DNA from: Campylobacteraceae bacterium
GTDB taxonomy: Bacteria > Campylobacterota > Campylobacteria > Campylobacterales > Sulfurospirillaceae
Reading direction: 5' to 3'
NCBI GenBank assembly: GCA_026988975.1
Contig: JALSKH010000106.1
Span: 1-54,215, forward strand
DNA: 54,215 bases
Each line of letters opens with the position of its first letter. The stretch's first letter is position 1. The position numbers and the translations under genes were made by a program. Shown here piece by piece: positions 17,529-26,995 of this stretch. The notes under the pieces were generated by a model that saw nothing but the letters and a program-made list of their open reading frames with translations, had not been told where the DNA came from and made no database searches.

Positions 17529-18921
17529 TTCTGTACTGAAGAAAAAAGTACCGTTTGAGCCGATTGTCAAAAATGAAGCAAAGATCTATGTTTGTGGTCC
17601 AACCGTATATGATGATGCACACTTAGGGCATGCTAGAAGCTCTATCGCTTTTGATTTGCTTAGACGAGTTCTTATCGGACTTGGATATAAGGTTACTTTT
17701 GTAAAAAATTTTACTGATATTGATGACAAAATCATAAAAAAGATGCAACAAAGTGGTAAAAGTCTAGAAGAGATCACAAACTTTTATATAAAAAGATACA
17801 AAGATGAGATGCATCAGCTTGGCATAAAAGATGCTGACATAGAGCCTAAAGCTACCCAAACTATAGAAGAGATTATAAACTTTGTGCAAGATTTGCTAGA
17901 TAAAAATATTGCCTACAAGCTAGATGATGGTATCTATTTTGATACTTCAAAAGATAAAAAATACTTAGATATTTCTCACATGCGTATAGATACAGATAAC
18001 TTACAATCAAGAGTTTGCCCCACGAGTAACAAAAGAGATCCAAAAGATTTTGCCCTTTGGAAATACTCAAAAGAGGGTGAACCCACATACAGTGCAAACT
18101 TTGGAGATGGTCGTCCGGGATGGCATATAGAGTGCTCTTGTATGATAAAAAAACATATAGCAAATTTTGACACTCCCTATCAGATAGATATACATGGTGG
18201 AGGGATGGATTTGCTCTTTCCTCACCATGAAAATGAAGCTTCTCAAAGCAGATGTGAAAGTGGACAAGAGCTTGCAAAATACTGGATGCACAACGGTTTT
18301 GTTACTATCAATGGCGAAAAGATGAGCAAATCCCTTGGAAACAGTTTTTTTCTAAAAGATGCTTTAGAAAAGTATGATGGAGAAGTATTGAGATTTTACC
18401 TACTATCTACACACTATAGAGCAAATTTTAATTTTTCTGAAGAGGATTTACTTATATCAAAAAAGAGGCTAGATAAGATTTATAGGCTGAAAAAACGAGT
18501 TTATGGCTCCAAAATATCCAAAGTAAATGAAAAATTTAAACAAGAGTTGATGGATGCTTTGAGTGATGATCTTAATATCTCAAAGACTCTAAGTGTTATA
18601 GATGAGATGAGTTCAAGTTCAAATGAAAAACTAGATTCTGAACCTAAAAACAGGGCTTTAAAATCAGAAATTTCAGCCAATATAGAGTTTTTAGATAAAA
18701 TTTTAGGCATCGGCTATAAAGATCCATTTGAGTATTTTCAGCTAGGAGTCAGCGATGACGAAAAAACAAAGATAGAAGAGTTGATACAAAAGAGAAATGA
18801 AGCTAAAAAGGAGAAAGATTACACTCTAGCAGATAGCATCAGAGATGAATTAATAGCACAAAATATACAACTCATGGATAGAGCAGACGGCACAGTTTGG
18901 GAAAAGATAGATGAACAGTAA
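17515..18921 (+). CDS. cysS: Cysteine--tRNA ligase
   Basis: This 468-residue class I aminoacyl-tRNA synthetase has [19 protein letters not shown], whose HLGH is the HIGH signature near residue 37. It also has the zinc-site segment WHIECSCM, the block [16 protein letters not shown] and KMSKSLGN near residue 268. The length is standard and all catalytic elements are present. It overlaps both murJ upstream (14 bases) and the msbA-like gene downstream (11 bases), so the three genes form one transcript. Confidence 0.98.
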   Translation: MYIFDSVLKKKVPFEPIVKNEAKIYVCGPTVYDDAHLGHARSSIAFDLLRRVLIGLGYKVTFVKNFTDIDDKIIKKMQQSGKSLEEITNFYIKRYKDEMHQLGIKDADIEPKATQTIEEIINFVQDLLDKNIAYKLDDGIYFDTSKDKKYLDISHMRIDTDNLQSRVCPTSNKRDPKDFALWKYSKEGEPTYSANFGDGRPGWHIECSCMIKKHIANFDTPYQIDIHGGGMDLLFPHHENEASQSRCESGQELAKYWMHNGFVTINGEKMSKSLGNSFFLKDALEKYDGEVLRFYLLSTHYRANFNFSEEDLLISKKRLDKIYRLKKRVYGSKISKVNEKFKQELMDALSDDLNISKTLSVIDEMSSSSNEKLDSEPKNRALKSEISANIEFLDKILGIGYKDPFEYFQLGVSDDEKTKIEELIQKRNEAKKEKDYTLADSIRDELIAQNIQLMDRADGTVWEKIDEQ

Positions 18922-20632
18922 TCTAGGAAAAATCTTAAAAAGATTTACTCCATACTACAAAGATTATATACCCTACTTTGTATTTGCTGTTATCGGTATG
19001 ATTTTAGCTTCTAGCGGGACTGCGGCATCGGCTTATCTAGTGAAACCACTTTTAGATAAGATTTTCATAGCAAAAGATGAACAGATGCTCTACTTGCTTC
19101 CTTATGCTATCATTGCGGTATATGCTGCCAAAGAGTCTGGTCGCTACATGCAGGCATATTTTACCGAATATATTGGGCAAGACATCATAAGAAGATTTAG
19201 AGATAACCTTTTGGCAAATATACTCTCTCTTGACATCTCCTTTTTTCACAAATACCGTTCAGGTGAGCTAATAAGTAGAAATACAAATGATGTTGAGCGA
19301 ATAAGACTTGTGGTTTCAAACATAATACCAGAGTTTTTTAGAGAAATTTTTACGATTATAGGGCTTGTTGCTGTTGTGATTTATCAAAGCAGTGAATTGG
19401 CATTTTATTCACTTATAATTATGCCTATGGCTGTTTATCCTTTAAGTCTTTTAGCCAAAAAGATGAAAAAAATCTCAAGAATGTCTCAAGAGAAGATTTC
19501 GGATTTGACTGCAAGATTGAGTGAGATATTTAACAACATTGAGATCATAAAAGCAAACAATGCAAGCAAATATGAGCATGAACTTTTTCAGCAAGAAAAT
19601 CAAAGATATTTTAGACTAAACATGAAAAGTGTAAAGATAAATCAACTTGTTAGCCCACTTATGGAGACTCTAGGCTCTATCGGGGTGGCAGTTGTTATCA
19701 TAGTTGGAGGAAAAGAGGTTATAGAAGGCAGTATGAGCGTTGGTAGCTTTTTCTCATTTTTAACTGCACTTTTTATGCTTTACACTCCCATAAAAAGGAT
19801 TTCGGGATTATATAATCGTATGCAAGATGCAGTTGCTGCAAGTGAGAGGATATTTTTCTTGTTAGATTTAAAACCTAAAATCATAGGTGGGGATAAAAAG
19901 ATACCAAATCAGATAGAAGAGATCGAATTTAAAAATGTAGGTCTCAGATATGATGATAAGATCGCCTTAAAAGATATAACTTTCAAAGCAAAACAGGGAG
20001 AGTTTATAGCATTTGTTGGAGATAGCGGTGGCGGAAAAACTTCGCTTGTTAATCTTTTGGTTAGGTTTTTTGACCCCTCCACAGGAAAAATAGTGATAAA
20101 CAGTATAGATATAAAATCATTTTCACTAAAAGAGTTGCGTGAAAATATAGCGATAGTTACTCAAAGAGTATATGTATTTAATGACACTGTGGCCGCAAAT
20201 ATAGCTTATGGTCAAAAAATCGATGAAAAGAGAGTAATAGAAGCCCTAAAAAAGGCAAATGCTTATGATTTTATAGAAGCTCTACCTGAAGGTATAGAGA
20301 CAAAACTAGATGAGTTTGGGACAAATCTCTCGGGTGGACAAAGACAGAGAATAGCGATAGCAAGAGCCATATACAAAAATCCAAAAATCCTGATATTTGA
20401 TGAAGCCACAAGCGCACTAGATAGCAAAAGCGAACAAAAAATAGCGCAAGCCATAGAAAATATATCCAAAGAAAAGATAACATTTGTCATAGCACACAGA
20501 CTTAGCACCATAGAAAAAGCAGATAAAATCATAGTTCTAAAACATGGCAAAATAGAAGCCATAGGCGACGATAAAATTTTAGGGAAAAGTTCTATTGAGT
20601 ATCAAAAACTTAAAGGAATAAGTGTAAAATAA
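18911..20632 (+). CDS. msbA: ABC exporter, MsbA-like lipid flippase
   Basis: This 573-residue half-transporter has an N-terminal six-helix domain (to about residue 320) and a C-terminal ATPase. Walker A is GDSGGGKTS near residue 370, the signature is [14 protein letters not shown], and Walker B is [12 protein letters not shown]. The coupling-region text [18 protein letters not shown] is typical of lipid exporters. MsbA moves lipid A-core across the inner membrane. The substrate is inferred from family and from the matching position in C. jejuni (Cj0803, from memory). Last gene of murJ-cysS-msbA. Confidence 0.93.
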   Translation: MNSNLGKILKRFTPYYKDYIPYFVFAVIGMILASSGTAASAYLVKPLLDKIFIAKDEQMLYLLPYAIIAVYAAKESGRYMQAYFTEYIGQDIIRRFRDNLLANILSLDISFFHKYRSGELISRNTNDVERIRLVVSNIIPEFFREIFTIIGLVAVVIYQSSELAFYSLIIMPMAVYPLSLLAKKMKKISRMSQEKISDLTARLSEIFNNIEIIKANNASKYEHELFQQENQRYFRLNMKSVKINQLVSPLMETLGSIGVAVVIIVGGKEVIEGSMSVGSFFSFLTALFMLYTPIKRISGLYNRMQDAVAASERIFFLLDLKPKIIGGDKKIPNQIEEIEFKNVGLRYDDKIALKDITFKAKQGEFIAFVGDSGGGKTSLVNLLVRFFDPSTGKIVINSIDIKSFSLKELRENIAIVTQRVYVFNDTVAANIAYGQKIDEKRVIEALKKANAYDFIEALPEGIETKLDEFGTNLSGGQRQRIAIARAIYKNPKILIFDEATSALDSKSEQKIAQAIENISKEKITFVIAHRLSTIEKADKIIVLKHGKIEAIGDDKILGKSSIEYQKLKGISVK

Positions 20633-20655
20633 ACAACTCTTTATCTTTATTTTAG

Positions 20656-20661
20656 TATAAT
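20656..20661 (+). promoter_or_regulatory. pyrD promoter -10 box
   Basis: The 57-base gap between the msbA-like gene and pyrD contains TTTTAGTATAATAAACC, with a perfect TATAAT. The predicted start is within 10 bases, giving a leader of only about 20-25 bases. This promoter would drive the seven-gene set from pyrD to yggS. Confidence 0.55.
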
Positions 20662-20689
20662 AAACCTTTTAAAATTAAAGGGTTTATTA
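20658..20689 (+). promoter_or_regulatory. Inverted repeat that buries the pyrD ribosome binding site
   Basis: TAATAAACC at 20658-20666 is mirrored by GGTTTATTA at 20681-20689, directly before the ATG. The putative ribosome binding site AAAGGG lies in the right-hand part. A shorter pairing of CCTTT (20665-20669) with AAAGG (20677-20681) would form inside even the shortest transcripts. The arrangement resembles the E. coli pyrC/pyrD leader hairpin, but this is inference. Confidence 0.35.
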
Positions 20690-21748
20690 ATGCCAACATA
20701 CGAGATGTTTAAAAAGTTACTATTTCTTTTTCAACCTGAAACTGCGCACAATATAGCTGAATTTACATTTAAGTTTTTTTCAAACTGCTGCCAATTTGTT
20801 CCATCTTTGCTTGCAAATAGGTATTTTGTTACAGATAAAATGATAGAGCAGGAGCTTTTTGGTGTAACATTTCTTAATCCTGTTGGAATTGCAGCGGGTT
20901 TTGATAAAAATGCTACGATGATAAAAATGCTGACTGCACTTGGCTTTGGTTGCATTGAGTATGGAACTATGACTCCTATGCCACAACCTGGCAATCCAAA
21001 ACCTCGTATGTTTAGATATCCTGAGTTTCAAAGCATACAAAATGCCATGGGGTTCAATAATGATGGCATGGAAAAAATAGAAAAAAGAGTTAAAAAACTA
21101 TATCCCTACACAACTCCACTTGGCGCAAATATAGGTAAAAACAAAAATACGCCCCAAGAAAATGCTCTGGATGATTATAGAAAATTGATAGATTCATTTA
21201 AAGATTTGAGTGACTATATAGTCATAAATATCTCCTCTCCAAATACTCCTGGTCTTAGGGATTTGCAAAATGAAGAGTTTATAAAAGAGTTGTTTGGTAT
21301 GGCAAAAAAGATGACAAGCAGACCAATTTTGCTAAAAATTGCACCCGACTTAGAAATTAGTGATGCTATAGAGATTTGCAGAGTTGCTATCACAAGTGGA
21401 GCGGATGGCATTATCGCTACAAATACAACCATAGACTATACACTTTTACCAAATTCACAAGATTTCGGTGGGATTAGTGGAAAAGTGTTAAAAGAAAAAA
21501 GCTATAATCTCTTCAAAACGTTAGCAAAAGAGTTTTTTGGAAAAACTATATTGATCTCCGTAGGTGGGATTGACAGCCCTGAAGAAGCCTATAGAAGAAT
21601 CAAAGCTGGTGCTAGCTTGGTGCAGATTTATAGTTCATTTATATTTGGCGGACCAAAGTTGGTAAAAGATATAAATGAAGAGATTATTTATCTGCTTAGA
21701 AGAGATGGTTTTAACCATATCAGCGAAGCTATAGGAAGCGATTTATGA
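20690..21748 (+). CDS. pyrD: Dihydroorotate dehydrogenase (quinone), class 2
   Basis: This 352-residue FMN enzyme oxidises dihydroorotate to orotate with electrons to the quinone pool. The extended N-terminus (MFKKLLFLFQPETAHNIAEF) is the membrane-association part of class 2. NPVGIAAGFDKNA, IEYGTMTPMPQPGNPKPR, AMGFNNDG and NISSPNTPGLRDLQ follow, the last carrying the catalytic serine at about 182-183. The C-terminal FMN phosphate block is ISVGGIDSPEEAYRRIKAGAS. It shares ATGA with the next gene. The leader hairpin is described separately. Confidence 0.97.
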   Translation: MPTYEMFKKLLFLFQPETAHNIAEFTFKFFSNCCQFVPSLLANRYFVTDKMIEQELFGVTFLNPVGIAAGFDKNATMIKMLTALGFGCIEYGTMTPMPQPGNPKPRMFRYPEFQSIQNAMGFNNDGMEKIEKRVKKLYPYTTPLGANIGKNKNTPQENALDDYRKLIDSFKDLSDYIVINISSPNTPGLRDLQNEEFIKELFGMAKKMTSRPILLKIAPDLEISDAIEICRVAITSGADGIIATNTTIDYTLLPNSQDFGGISGKVLKEKSYNLFKTLAKEFFGKTILISVGGIDSPEEAYRRIKAGASLVQIYSSFIFGGPKLVKDINEEIIYLLRRDGFNHISEAIGSDL

Positions 21749-23049
21749 GACGATTTTTATATACAATATTTATACTAACAGGAGTTTTGATGGCTAATTC
21801 ACTGCCAAAATATTACACAAAAACACTAGAGAATGGACTGCAAGTTGTTGCAATTCCCATGAAAAATGGGAGTGGGGTTATAACTACAAATATCATCTAT
21901 AAAGTAGGAAGCAGAAATGAGATAATGGGCAAAAGTGGCATAGCCCACATGCTAGAGCATATGAATTTCAAATCAACCAAAGACCTGAAAGCTGGCGAAT
22001 TTGATAGGATAGTCAAAGGGTTTGGAGGCGTAAATAATGCTTCGACAGGGTTTGATTTTACACACTATTTCATCAAAAGCTCCACTAAAAACTTAGGAAA
22101 ATCACTTGGACTATTTGCTGACATCATGGGAAGTTTAAAGCTGACAGACAAAGAGTTTCAGCCAGAGCGAAATGTAGTCATGGAGGAGAGAAGATGGAGA
22201 ACAGATAATTCACCTACGGGGTATCTCTACTTTAAACTCTTCAACAACGCTTTTACTTACCATCCGTACCACTGGACACCGATAGGTTTTAAAGATGATA
22301 TAAAAAATTGGGATATCAAAGATATTAGAAATTTTCATAAAATTTTCTATCGACCTAGCAATGCTATCGTTTTAGTTGCCGGCGATGTTGACCCTCAAAC
22401 AGTTTTTAAAGAGACACAAGAGAAATTTGCTCATATAAAAAATCCAAAAGAGAAGATGAGAGTAAATCACCAGATAGAACCTGCTCAAGATGGTGCAAAA
22501 AGGATCGAGATCAAAAAAAGCAGCGAAGTGCAGATGGTGGCTATCGCATATAAAATTCCAGCTTTTAATGACCCTGATCAAGTGGCACTCTCAGCTCTTA
22601 GTGAGCTTTTAAGTAGTGGGAAAAGTAGTAAACTGCAAAAGCTTTTAGTAGATGAAAAAAAGATGGTAAATCAAGTATATGCCTATAATATGGAGCTAAA
22701 AGATCCTTCAATTTTTCTGTTTCTAGCAGTTTGCAATCCTGGTGTTGAAGCAAAAGATGTGGAAAAAGAGATTTTGGGGTTAATTAAAAAGATAAAAAAT
22801 GGAGATATAAGTGACGAAGAGGTAGAAAAAGTAAAGGCAAATACAAAGTCTGATTTTATATTTTCTATGGAAAGTTCTTCAAGCGTAGCAAATCTTTTTG
22901 GTGGTTATTTTGCAAGAGGAGACATAAAACCTCTTTTAAATTATGAAGATGATATAAATAGACTCACAAAAGAGGATATAATAAACGCTGCAAAAAAATA
23001 TTTGATATCAGATAAATCAACAACAGTAATACTAAAGGATGACAAATGA
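21745..23049 (+). CDS. M16 family zinc peptidase
   Basis: This 434-residue protein has a short N-terminal hydrophobic segment ([13 protein letters not shown]) that may be a signal peptide or anchor. The M16 zinc motif HMLEH is at 68-72, and the third ligand is in VVMEERRWR at about 148. That is a complete HxxEH plus E site. M16 proteases degrade peptides in a closed chamber. Family members of this size usually act as dimers. The physiological substrate is unknown. It overlaps pyrD and dapA by four bases each. The matching C. jejuni gene is Cj0805 (from memory). Confidence 0.93.
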   Translation: MRRFLYTIFILTGVLMANSLPKYYTKTLENGLQVVAIPMKNGSGVITTNIIYKVGSRNEIMGKSGIAHMLEHMNFKSTKDLKAGEFDRIVKGFGGVNNASTGFDFTHYFIKSSTKNLGKSLGLFADIMGSLKLTDKEFQPERNVVMEERRWRTDNSPTGYLYFKLFNNAFTYHPYHWTPIGFKDDIKNWDIKDIRNFHKIFYRPSNAIVLVAGDVDPQTVFKETQEKFAHIKNPKEKMRVNHQIEPAQDGAKRIEIKKSSEVQMVAIAYKIPAFNDPDQVALSALSELLSSGKSSKLQKLLVDEKKMVNQVYAYNMELKDPSIFLFLAVCNPGVEAKDVEKEILGLIKKIKNGDISDEEVEKVKANTKSDFIFSMESSSSVANLFGGYFARGDIKPLLNYEDDINRLTKEDIINAAKKYLISDKSTTVILKDDK

Positions 23050-23939
23050 CAAGAAGTTTAAAAGGAGCGATGACAGCTCTTATAACACCTTTTAAAAAAG
23101 GAAAATTAGATGAAGAGCAGTATGCTAAACTCATAAAAAGACAGATAAACAACGGCATAGATGTAGTAGTTCCAGTAGGTACTACAGGAGAGAGTGCAAC
23201 TCTAAGCCACGAAGAGCATAAAAGATGCATAGAGATAGCAGTCGATACATGTAGAGATACTGCAGTGAAAGTGATCGCAGGGGCAGGAAGCAATGCAACA
23301 CATGAGGCAGTTGATTTGGCGAAATTTGCACAAAAACATGGAGCCGACGGGATACTCTCAGTCACTCCTTACTACAACAAGCCTATGCAAGAAGGATTGT
23401 ATCAGCACTACAAAGCTCTAGCAAACAGTATCGAGATACCAGTTTTGCTATATAATGTTCCGGGTCGTACAGCTTGTGATTTGTTGCCAGAGACTATATA
23501 TCGACTTTTTAACGATTGTGAAAATATATATGGCGTAAAAGAGGCGACAGGATCTATCGAAAGATGCGTAGATCTTCTTGCTCATGAGCCAAATCTTGCT
23601 GTCATTAGCGGAGATGATGCCATAAACTACCCTATTCTCTCAAATGGTGGAAGTGGCGTTATATCTGTAACTTCCAATCTACTTCCAGATCAAACTGCAA
23701 AATTGACTCATTTGGCGATCGAGGGAGATTTCCATGGTGCAAAAGCTATAAACGATAAACTTTATGAGATAAATAAGGCTCTATTTTGTGAAAGCAATCC
23801 AATACCTATAAAGGCTGCTATGTATCTAGCAGGTCTTTTGGATACGCTCGAGTATAGACTTCCGCTGACTGCTCCTAGTAGTGAACATATGAAGAAAATC
23901 GAAGAAGTGATAAAAAGATACGAAATAAAGGGTTTATAA
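23046..23939 (+). CDS. dapA: 4-hydroxy-tetrahydrodipicolinate synthase
   Basis: This 297-residue enzyme condenses pyruvate with aspartate semialdehyde in the lysine/diaminopimelate pathway. The TIM-barrel aldolase motifs are [41 protein letters not shown] with Tyr136 and Arg141, and GVKEATGS with Schiff-base Lys165. It supplies diaminopimelate for peptidoglycan and sits among other envelope genes. The length is standard. Confidence 0.98.
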   Translation: MTRSLKGAMTALITPFKKGKLDEEQYAKLIKRQINNGIDVVVPVGTTGESATLSHEEHKRCIEIAVDTCRDTAVKVIAGAGSNATHEAVDLAKFAQKHGADGILSVTPYYNKPMQEGLYQHYKALANSIEIPVLLYNVPGRTACDLLPETIYRLFNDCENIYGVKEATGSIERCVDLLAHEPNLAVISGDDAINYPILSNGGSGVISVTSNLLPDQTAKLTHLAIEGDFHGAKAINDKLYEINKALFCESNPIPIKAAMYLAGLLDTLEYRLPLTAPSSEHMKKIEEVIKRYEIKGL

Positions 23940-23941
23940 AT

Positions 23942-24724
23942 ATGAAATTTTCAGACATTGAGGGCAAAACTCTAGTCATAAGTGGTGGCACTCGCGGAAT
24001 AGGCAAAGCAATCGTCCAAGAATTTGCAAAAAATGGTGCCAATATAGCTTTTACATACAATTCAAATGAAGAGTTAGCAAAAGGGCAAGCCAGTCAGTTA
24101 GAAAAAGAGTTTGGTATAAAAGCAAGGGCTTATGCACTAAATATTTTGGAACCTCTTACTTATAAAGAGCTCTTTAAAGAGATAGATAAAGATTTTGACA
24201 GAGTCGATTTTTTCATATCAAATGCCATCATATCAGGACGAGCAGTAGTTGGTGGATATACAAAATTTATGAGACTAAAGCCAAAAGGCATCAACAATAT
24301 CTTTACCGCTACCGTAAACGCATTTGTGGTGGGAGCCCAGGAAGCTGCAAAAAGAATGGAAAAAGTTGGTGGAGGGAGTATCATATCTCTCTCCTCAACA
24401 GGAAATAGAGTCTATATAGAAAATTACGCGGGACATGGAACTGCGAAAGCGGCGATTGAAGCCATGGTAAGATACGCAGCAACTGAGCTCGGGGAACTTG
24501 GGATTAGAGTTAATGCCATAAGTGGTGGTCCGATAGAGACAGACGCTTTGAGAGCTTTTACAAACTATGAAGAGGTAAAGGCAAAAACAGCAGAATTATC
24601 GCCATTGAACCGTATGGGGCAACCAAAAGATATGGCAGGAGCCGCACTCTTTTTATGCTCAAGCAATGCTTCTTGGATAACAGGGCATACACTCTTGATT
24701 GATGGTGGTACTACATTTAAATGA
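23942..24724 (+). CDS. Enoyl-ACP reductase, FabL-like (SDR family)
   Basis: This 260-residue short-chain dehydrogenase has the cofactor loop SGGTRGIG (residues 14-21). Instead of the common YxxxK it has Y162-x6-K169 (NYAGHGTAK), the spacing of enoyl-ACP reductases. The segment ISGGPIETDALRAFTN and the ending LLIDGGT closely resemble Bacillus subtilis FabL. It would reduce enoyl-ACP in fatty acid elongation. C. jejuni Cj0807, in the same place after dapA, is labelled only oxidoreductase (from memory). Whether it is the sole enoyl reductase cannot be judged here. It overlaps pgsA by four bases. Confidence 0.85.
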   Translation: MKFSDIEGKTLVISGGTRGIGKAIVQEFAKNGANIAFTYNSNEELAKGQASQLEKEFGIKARAYALNILEPLTYKELFKEIDKDFDRVDFFISNAIISGRAVVGGYTKFMRLKPKGINNIFTATVNAFVVGAQEAAKRMEKVGGGSIISLSSTGNRVYIENYAGHGTAKAAIEAMVRYAATELGELGIRVNAISGGPIETDALRAFTNYEEVKAKTAELSPLNRMGQPKDMAGAALFLCSSNASWITGHTLLIDGGTTFK

Positions 24725-25266
24725 TACTCAATCTTCCAAATGCTTTAGCACTTCTTAGGGTCGCTATGGCTCCGTTAATGTATCTGTTTCTAGTAGATAG
24801 AGATAGTTCTCTTTTTAGCGGTATGCACTCATCTTGGCTTGATTATTTTGCTGCACTTTTGTTTGTATTAGCTAGCACAACTGATTTTTTTGATGGTTTT
24901 ATCGCAAGAAGTTGGAATCAAAAGACAGAACTAGGTGCTATACTTGATCCATTGGCTGACAAGATGTTGGTTCTTGCCGCATTTTTAGGGCTTATGATGA
25001 TGGGGCGTGCAAATCCATGGGCTATATACCTGATATTGACAAGAGAATTTTTCATAACAGGCATAAGAGTAGCAAGTGCAAGCAAAGGATACAGCGTCAG
25101 CGCCTCTATGGCTGGTAAAGTCAAGACTGTTACACAAATGTTTGCTATAGGATTTTTAATGATGAATTGGCCATTTGCAAATCTTTTGCTATGGATTGCG
25201 GTTATTTTGACACTATACTCTGGATTTGAGTATATATCTGCTTATGCAAAAAAGGCTTATAAATAA
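24721..25266 (+). CDS. pgsA: CDP-diacylglycerol--glycerol-3-phosphate 3-phosphatidyltransferase
   Basis: This 181-residue membrane enzyme makes phosphatidylglycerol phosphate. The CDP-alcohol phosphotransferase motif DG-x2-AR-x8-G-x3-D-x3-D is complete, running from Asp58 to Asp80. Five or so hydrophobic segments are visible. It overlaps the FabL-like gene by four bases and shares a base with rseP (TAATG), so phospholipid synthesis genes are translated together. Confidence 0.96.
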   Translation: MILNLPNALALLRVAMAPLMYLFLVDRDSSLFSGMHSSWLDYFAALLFVLASTTDFFDGFIARSWNQKTELGAILDPLADKMLVLAAFLGLMMMGRANPWAIYLILTREFFITGIRVASASKGYSVSASMAGKVKTVTQMFAIGFLMMNWPFANLLLWIAVILTLYSGFEYISAYAKKAYK

Positions 25267-26324
25267 TGGGTACTATAATTTCACTTTTGGTTCTATCCTT
25301 TTTGATATTTTTTCATGAACTAGGACACTTTATGGCGGCTAGATTTTTTGGCGTACATGTAGAGGTTTTTAGTATCGGTTTTGGAAAGAAAATCTACACA
25401 AAAACTCTAGGTAAAACCCAATATGCTCTTAGCATGATACCTCTTGGCGGGTATGTGCAGATGAAGGGACAAGATGACATGGACCCTACTAAAGTAAGCA
25501 ATGACCAAGATAGCTACAATACTAAAAAACCATGGCAGAGGATCATAATACTACTTGCCGGTCCATTTGCAAATTTTGTATTAGCCTTTTTTCTATATAT
25601 CGCTATAGGCAATATAGGAGTAGCTAAATTTGCTCCGATCATCGGTCAAGTATCCAAAGAGTCTCCAGCACTGATGAGTGGAATAGAACCAAAAGATAAA
25701 ATTTTATCTATAAATAACATAGAGATTAAAAGCTGGGATGACTTAAGTAAAAAGATCAGAAAAAGCAAAGGCAAACTCTTTTTTAAAATCAAAAGGGGTG
25801 ATAAAATTATAAAAATCATCGTAACCCCAAAAATTCACAAATATAAAAATATGTTTGGAGAAACCAAAGAGAAGAAAATGGTCGGCATATCTCCAAAAGG
25901 AGATACGATAATCGTAAAATATGGGCTTATGCAAAGTATCCCCTTTGCGCTAGAAGAGACGAAAAATGCAACCACAATGATAGTCCAAAGCCTTAAAAAA
26001 CTAGTCGAAGGAGTAGTTCCTGCCAAAGATTTGGGTGGAATTGTATCTATAGTCCAAGTCACAGCAAAAGCAAGTGCTATCGGAATCGTAGCGCTTTTTG
26101 GATTGACTGCTCTTATATCAGTTAATTTAGGAGTTTTAAACCTGCTTCCGATACCAGCCCTAGATGGCGGACATATAATGTTCAATTTATATGAAATGAT
26201 AACCAAAAGAGCGCCAAGCGAGAGAGTTCTATACTATCTAACCCTTGGTGGTTGGGTATTTTTACTCTCACTGATGGCATTTACAATTTTCAATGATATA
26301 TACAGGATAGCAGGAGGACAGTAG
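25266..26324 (+). CDS. rseP: RseP-type site-2 intramembrane metalloprotease
   Basis: This 352-residue S2P protease has the zinc motif HELGH at residues 17-21 inside the first membrane helix. One central PDZ domain (about 115-190, including ILSINNIEIKSWDDL) is present, and the third ligand is in LLPIPALDGGHIMF. E. coli RseP has two PDZ domains; this shorter form has one. It cleaves membrane-embedded substrates such as anti-sigma factors or leftover signal peptides. It sits between pgsA and yggS with overlapping ends. Confidence 0.95.
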   Translation: MGTIISLLVLSFLIFFHELGHFMAARFFGVHVEVFSIGFGKKIYTKTLGKTQYALSMIPLGGYVQMKGQDDMDPTKVSNDQDSYNTKKPWQRIIILLAGPFANFVLAFFLYIAIGNIGVAKFAPIIGQVSKESPALMSGIEPKDKILSINNIEIKSWDDLSKKIRKSKGKLFFKIKRGDKIIKIIVTPKIHKYKNMFGETKEKKMVGISPKGDTIIVKYGLMQSIPFALEETKNATTMIVQSLKKLVEGVVPAKDLGGIVSIVQVTAKASAIGIVALFGLTALISVNLGVLNLLPIPALDGGHIMFNLYEMITKRAPSERVLYYLTLGGWVFLLSLMAFTIFNDIYRIAGGQ

Positions 26325-26995
26325 TGAAAAAATATGAAGAAAGATATGATGAAATTCTAACAAATATAGAAAAAGTAAGAGTCAGAGTAAATCAACACCA
26401 AATAGTCAAAATCATAGCCGTAAGTAAAAGTGTAGATGCAAAAGAGATCTCACAAATGTACGATATAGGTCAAAGAGCTTTTGGTGAAAACAGAGTACAA
26501 GACCTAAAATCAAAAGTAAAAGAGCTAGAAAACTTGCCAATAGAGTGGCACTTCATAGGCAGACTTCAAACAAACAAGATAAATGCTCTTATAGATTTGA
26601 ATCCAACTCTCATACACTCTTGTAGCTCGCTAGAACTCGCAAAAGAGATAGATAAAAGAGCAAAAGTAAAAAACAGAACTCTAGATATACTTTTACAAAT
26701 AAACAGTGCAAAAGAGGAGCAAAAAGCAGGTGTAATGCCTGAACTTGCGATAGAAATTTATGATGAAATAGCTTCTACATGTAGTAATCTTAACCTAAAA
26801 GGAGTGATGAGCATAGGTGCTCACACAGAAGAAAAAAGAGTCATAAAAGAGAGTTTTAAAACAACTTATGATATTTTTGAAAAGCTAAATAAACAAGGAG
26901 CAAAATATTGCTCTATGGGAATGAGCAACGACTACGAACTAGCAGTAGAGTGCGGAGCAAATATGCTCCGAATTGGTAGCGTTCTGTTTCACTAG
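26324..26995 (+). CDS. YggS/PLPBP family pyridoxal-phosphate homeostasis protein
   Basis: This 223-residue protein has the YggS fold. The PLP lysine is Lys35 in IIAVSKS, and family blocks are GENRVQDLKSK, WHFIGRLQTNK, INSAKEEQKAG and MGMSNDYELAVECGANMLRIG. It binds PLP and affects vitamin B6 and amino acid balance without a known catalytic activity. The start codon is GTG and shares a base with the rseP stop (TAGTG). Its stop overlaps the stop of tctA on the other strand, leaving no room for a terminator. Confidence 0.95.
   Translation: MKKYEERYDEILTNIEKVRVRVNQHQIVKIIAVSKSVDAKEISQMYDIGQRAFGENRVQDLKSKVKELENLPIEWHFIGRLQTNKINALIDLNPTLIHSCSSLELAKEIDKRAKVKNRTLDILLQINSAKEEQKAGVMPELAIEIYDEIASTCSNLNLKGVMSIGAHTEEKRVIKESFKTTYDIFEKLNKQGAKYCSMGMSNDYELAVECGANMLRIGSVLFH

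Noticed and set aside
17873-18277. 134-residue minus-strand ORF opposite cysS
   Set aside because: It is antisense to catalytic blocks of cysteinyl-tRNA synthetase and has no ribosome binding site or family pattern.
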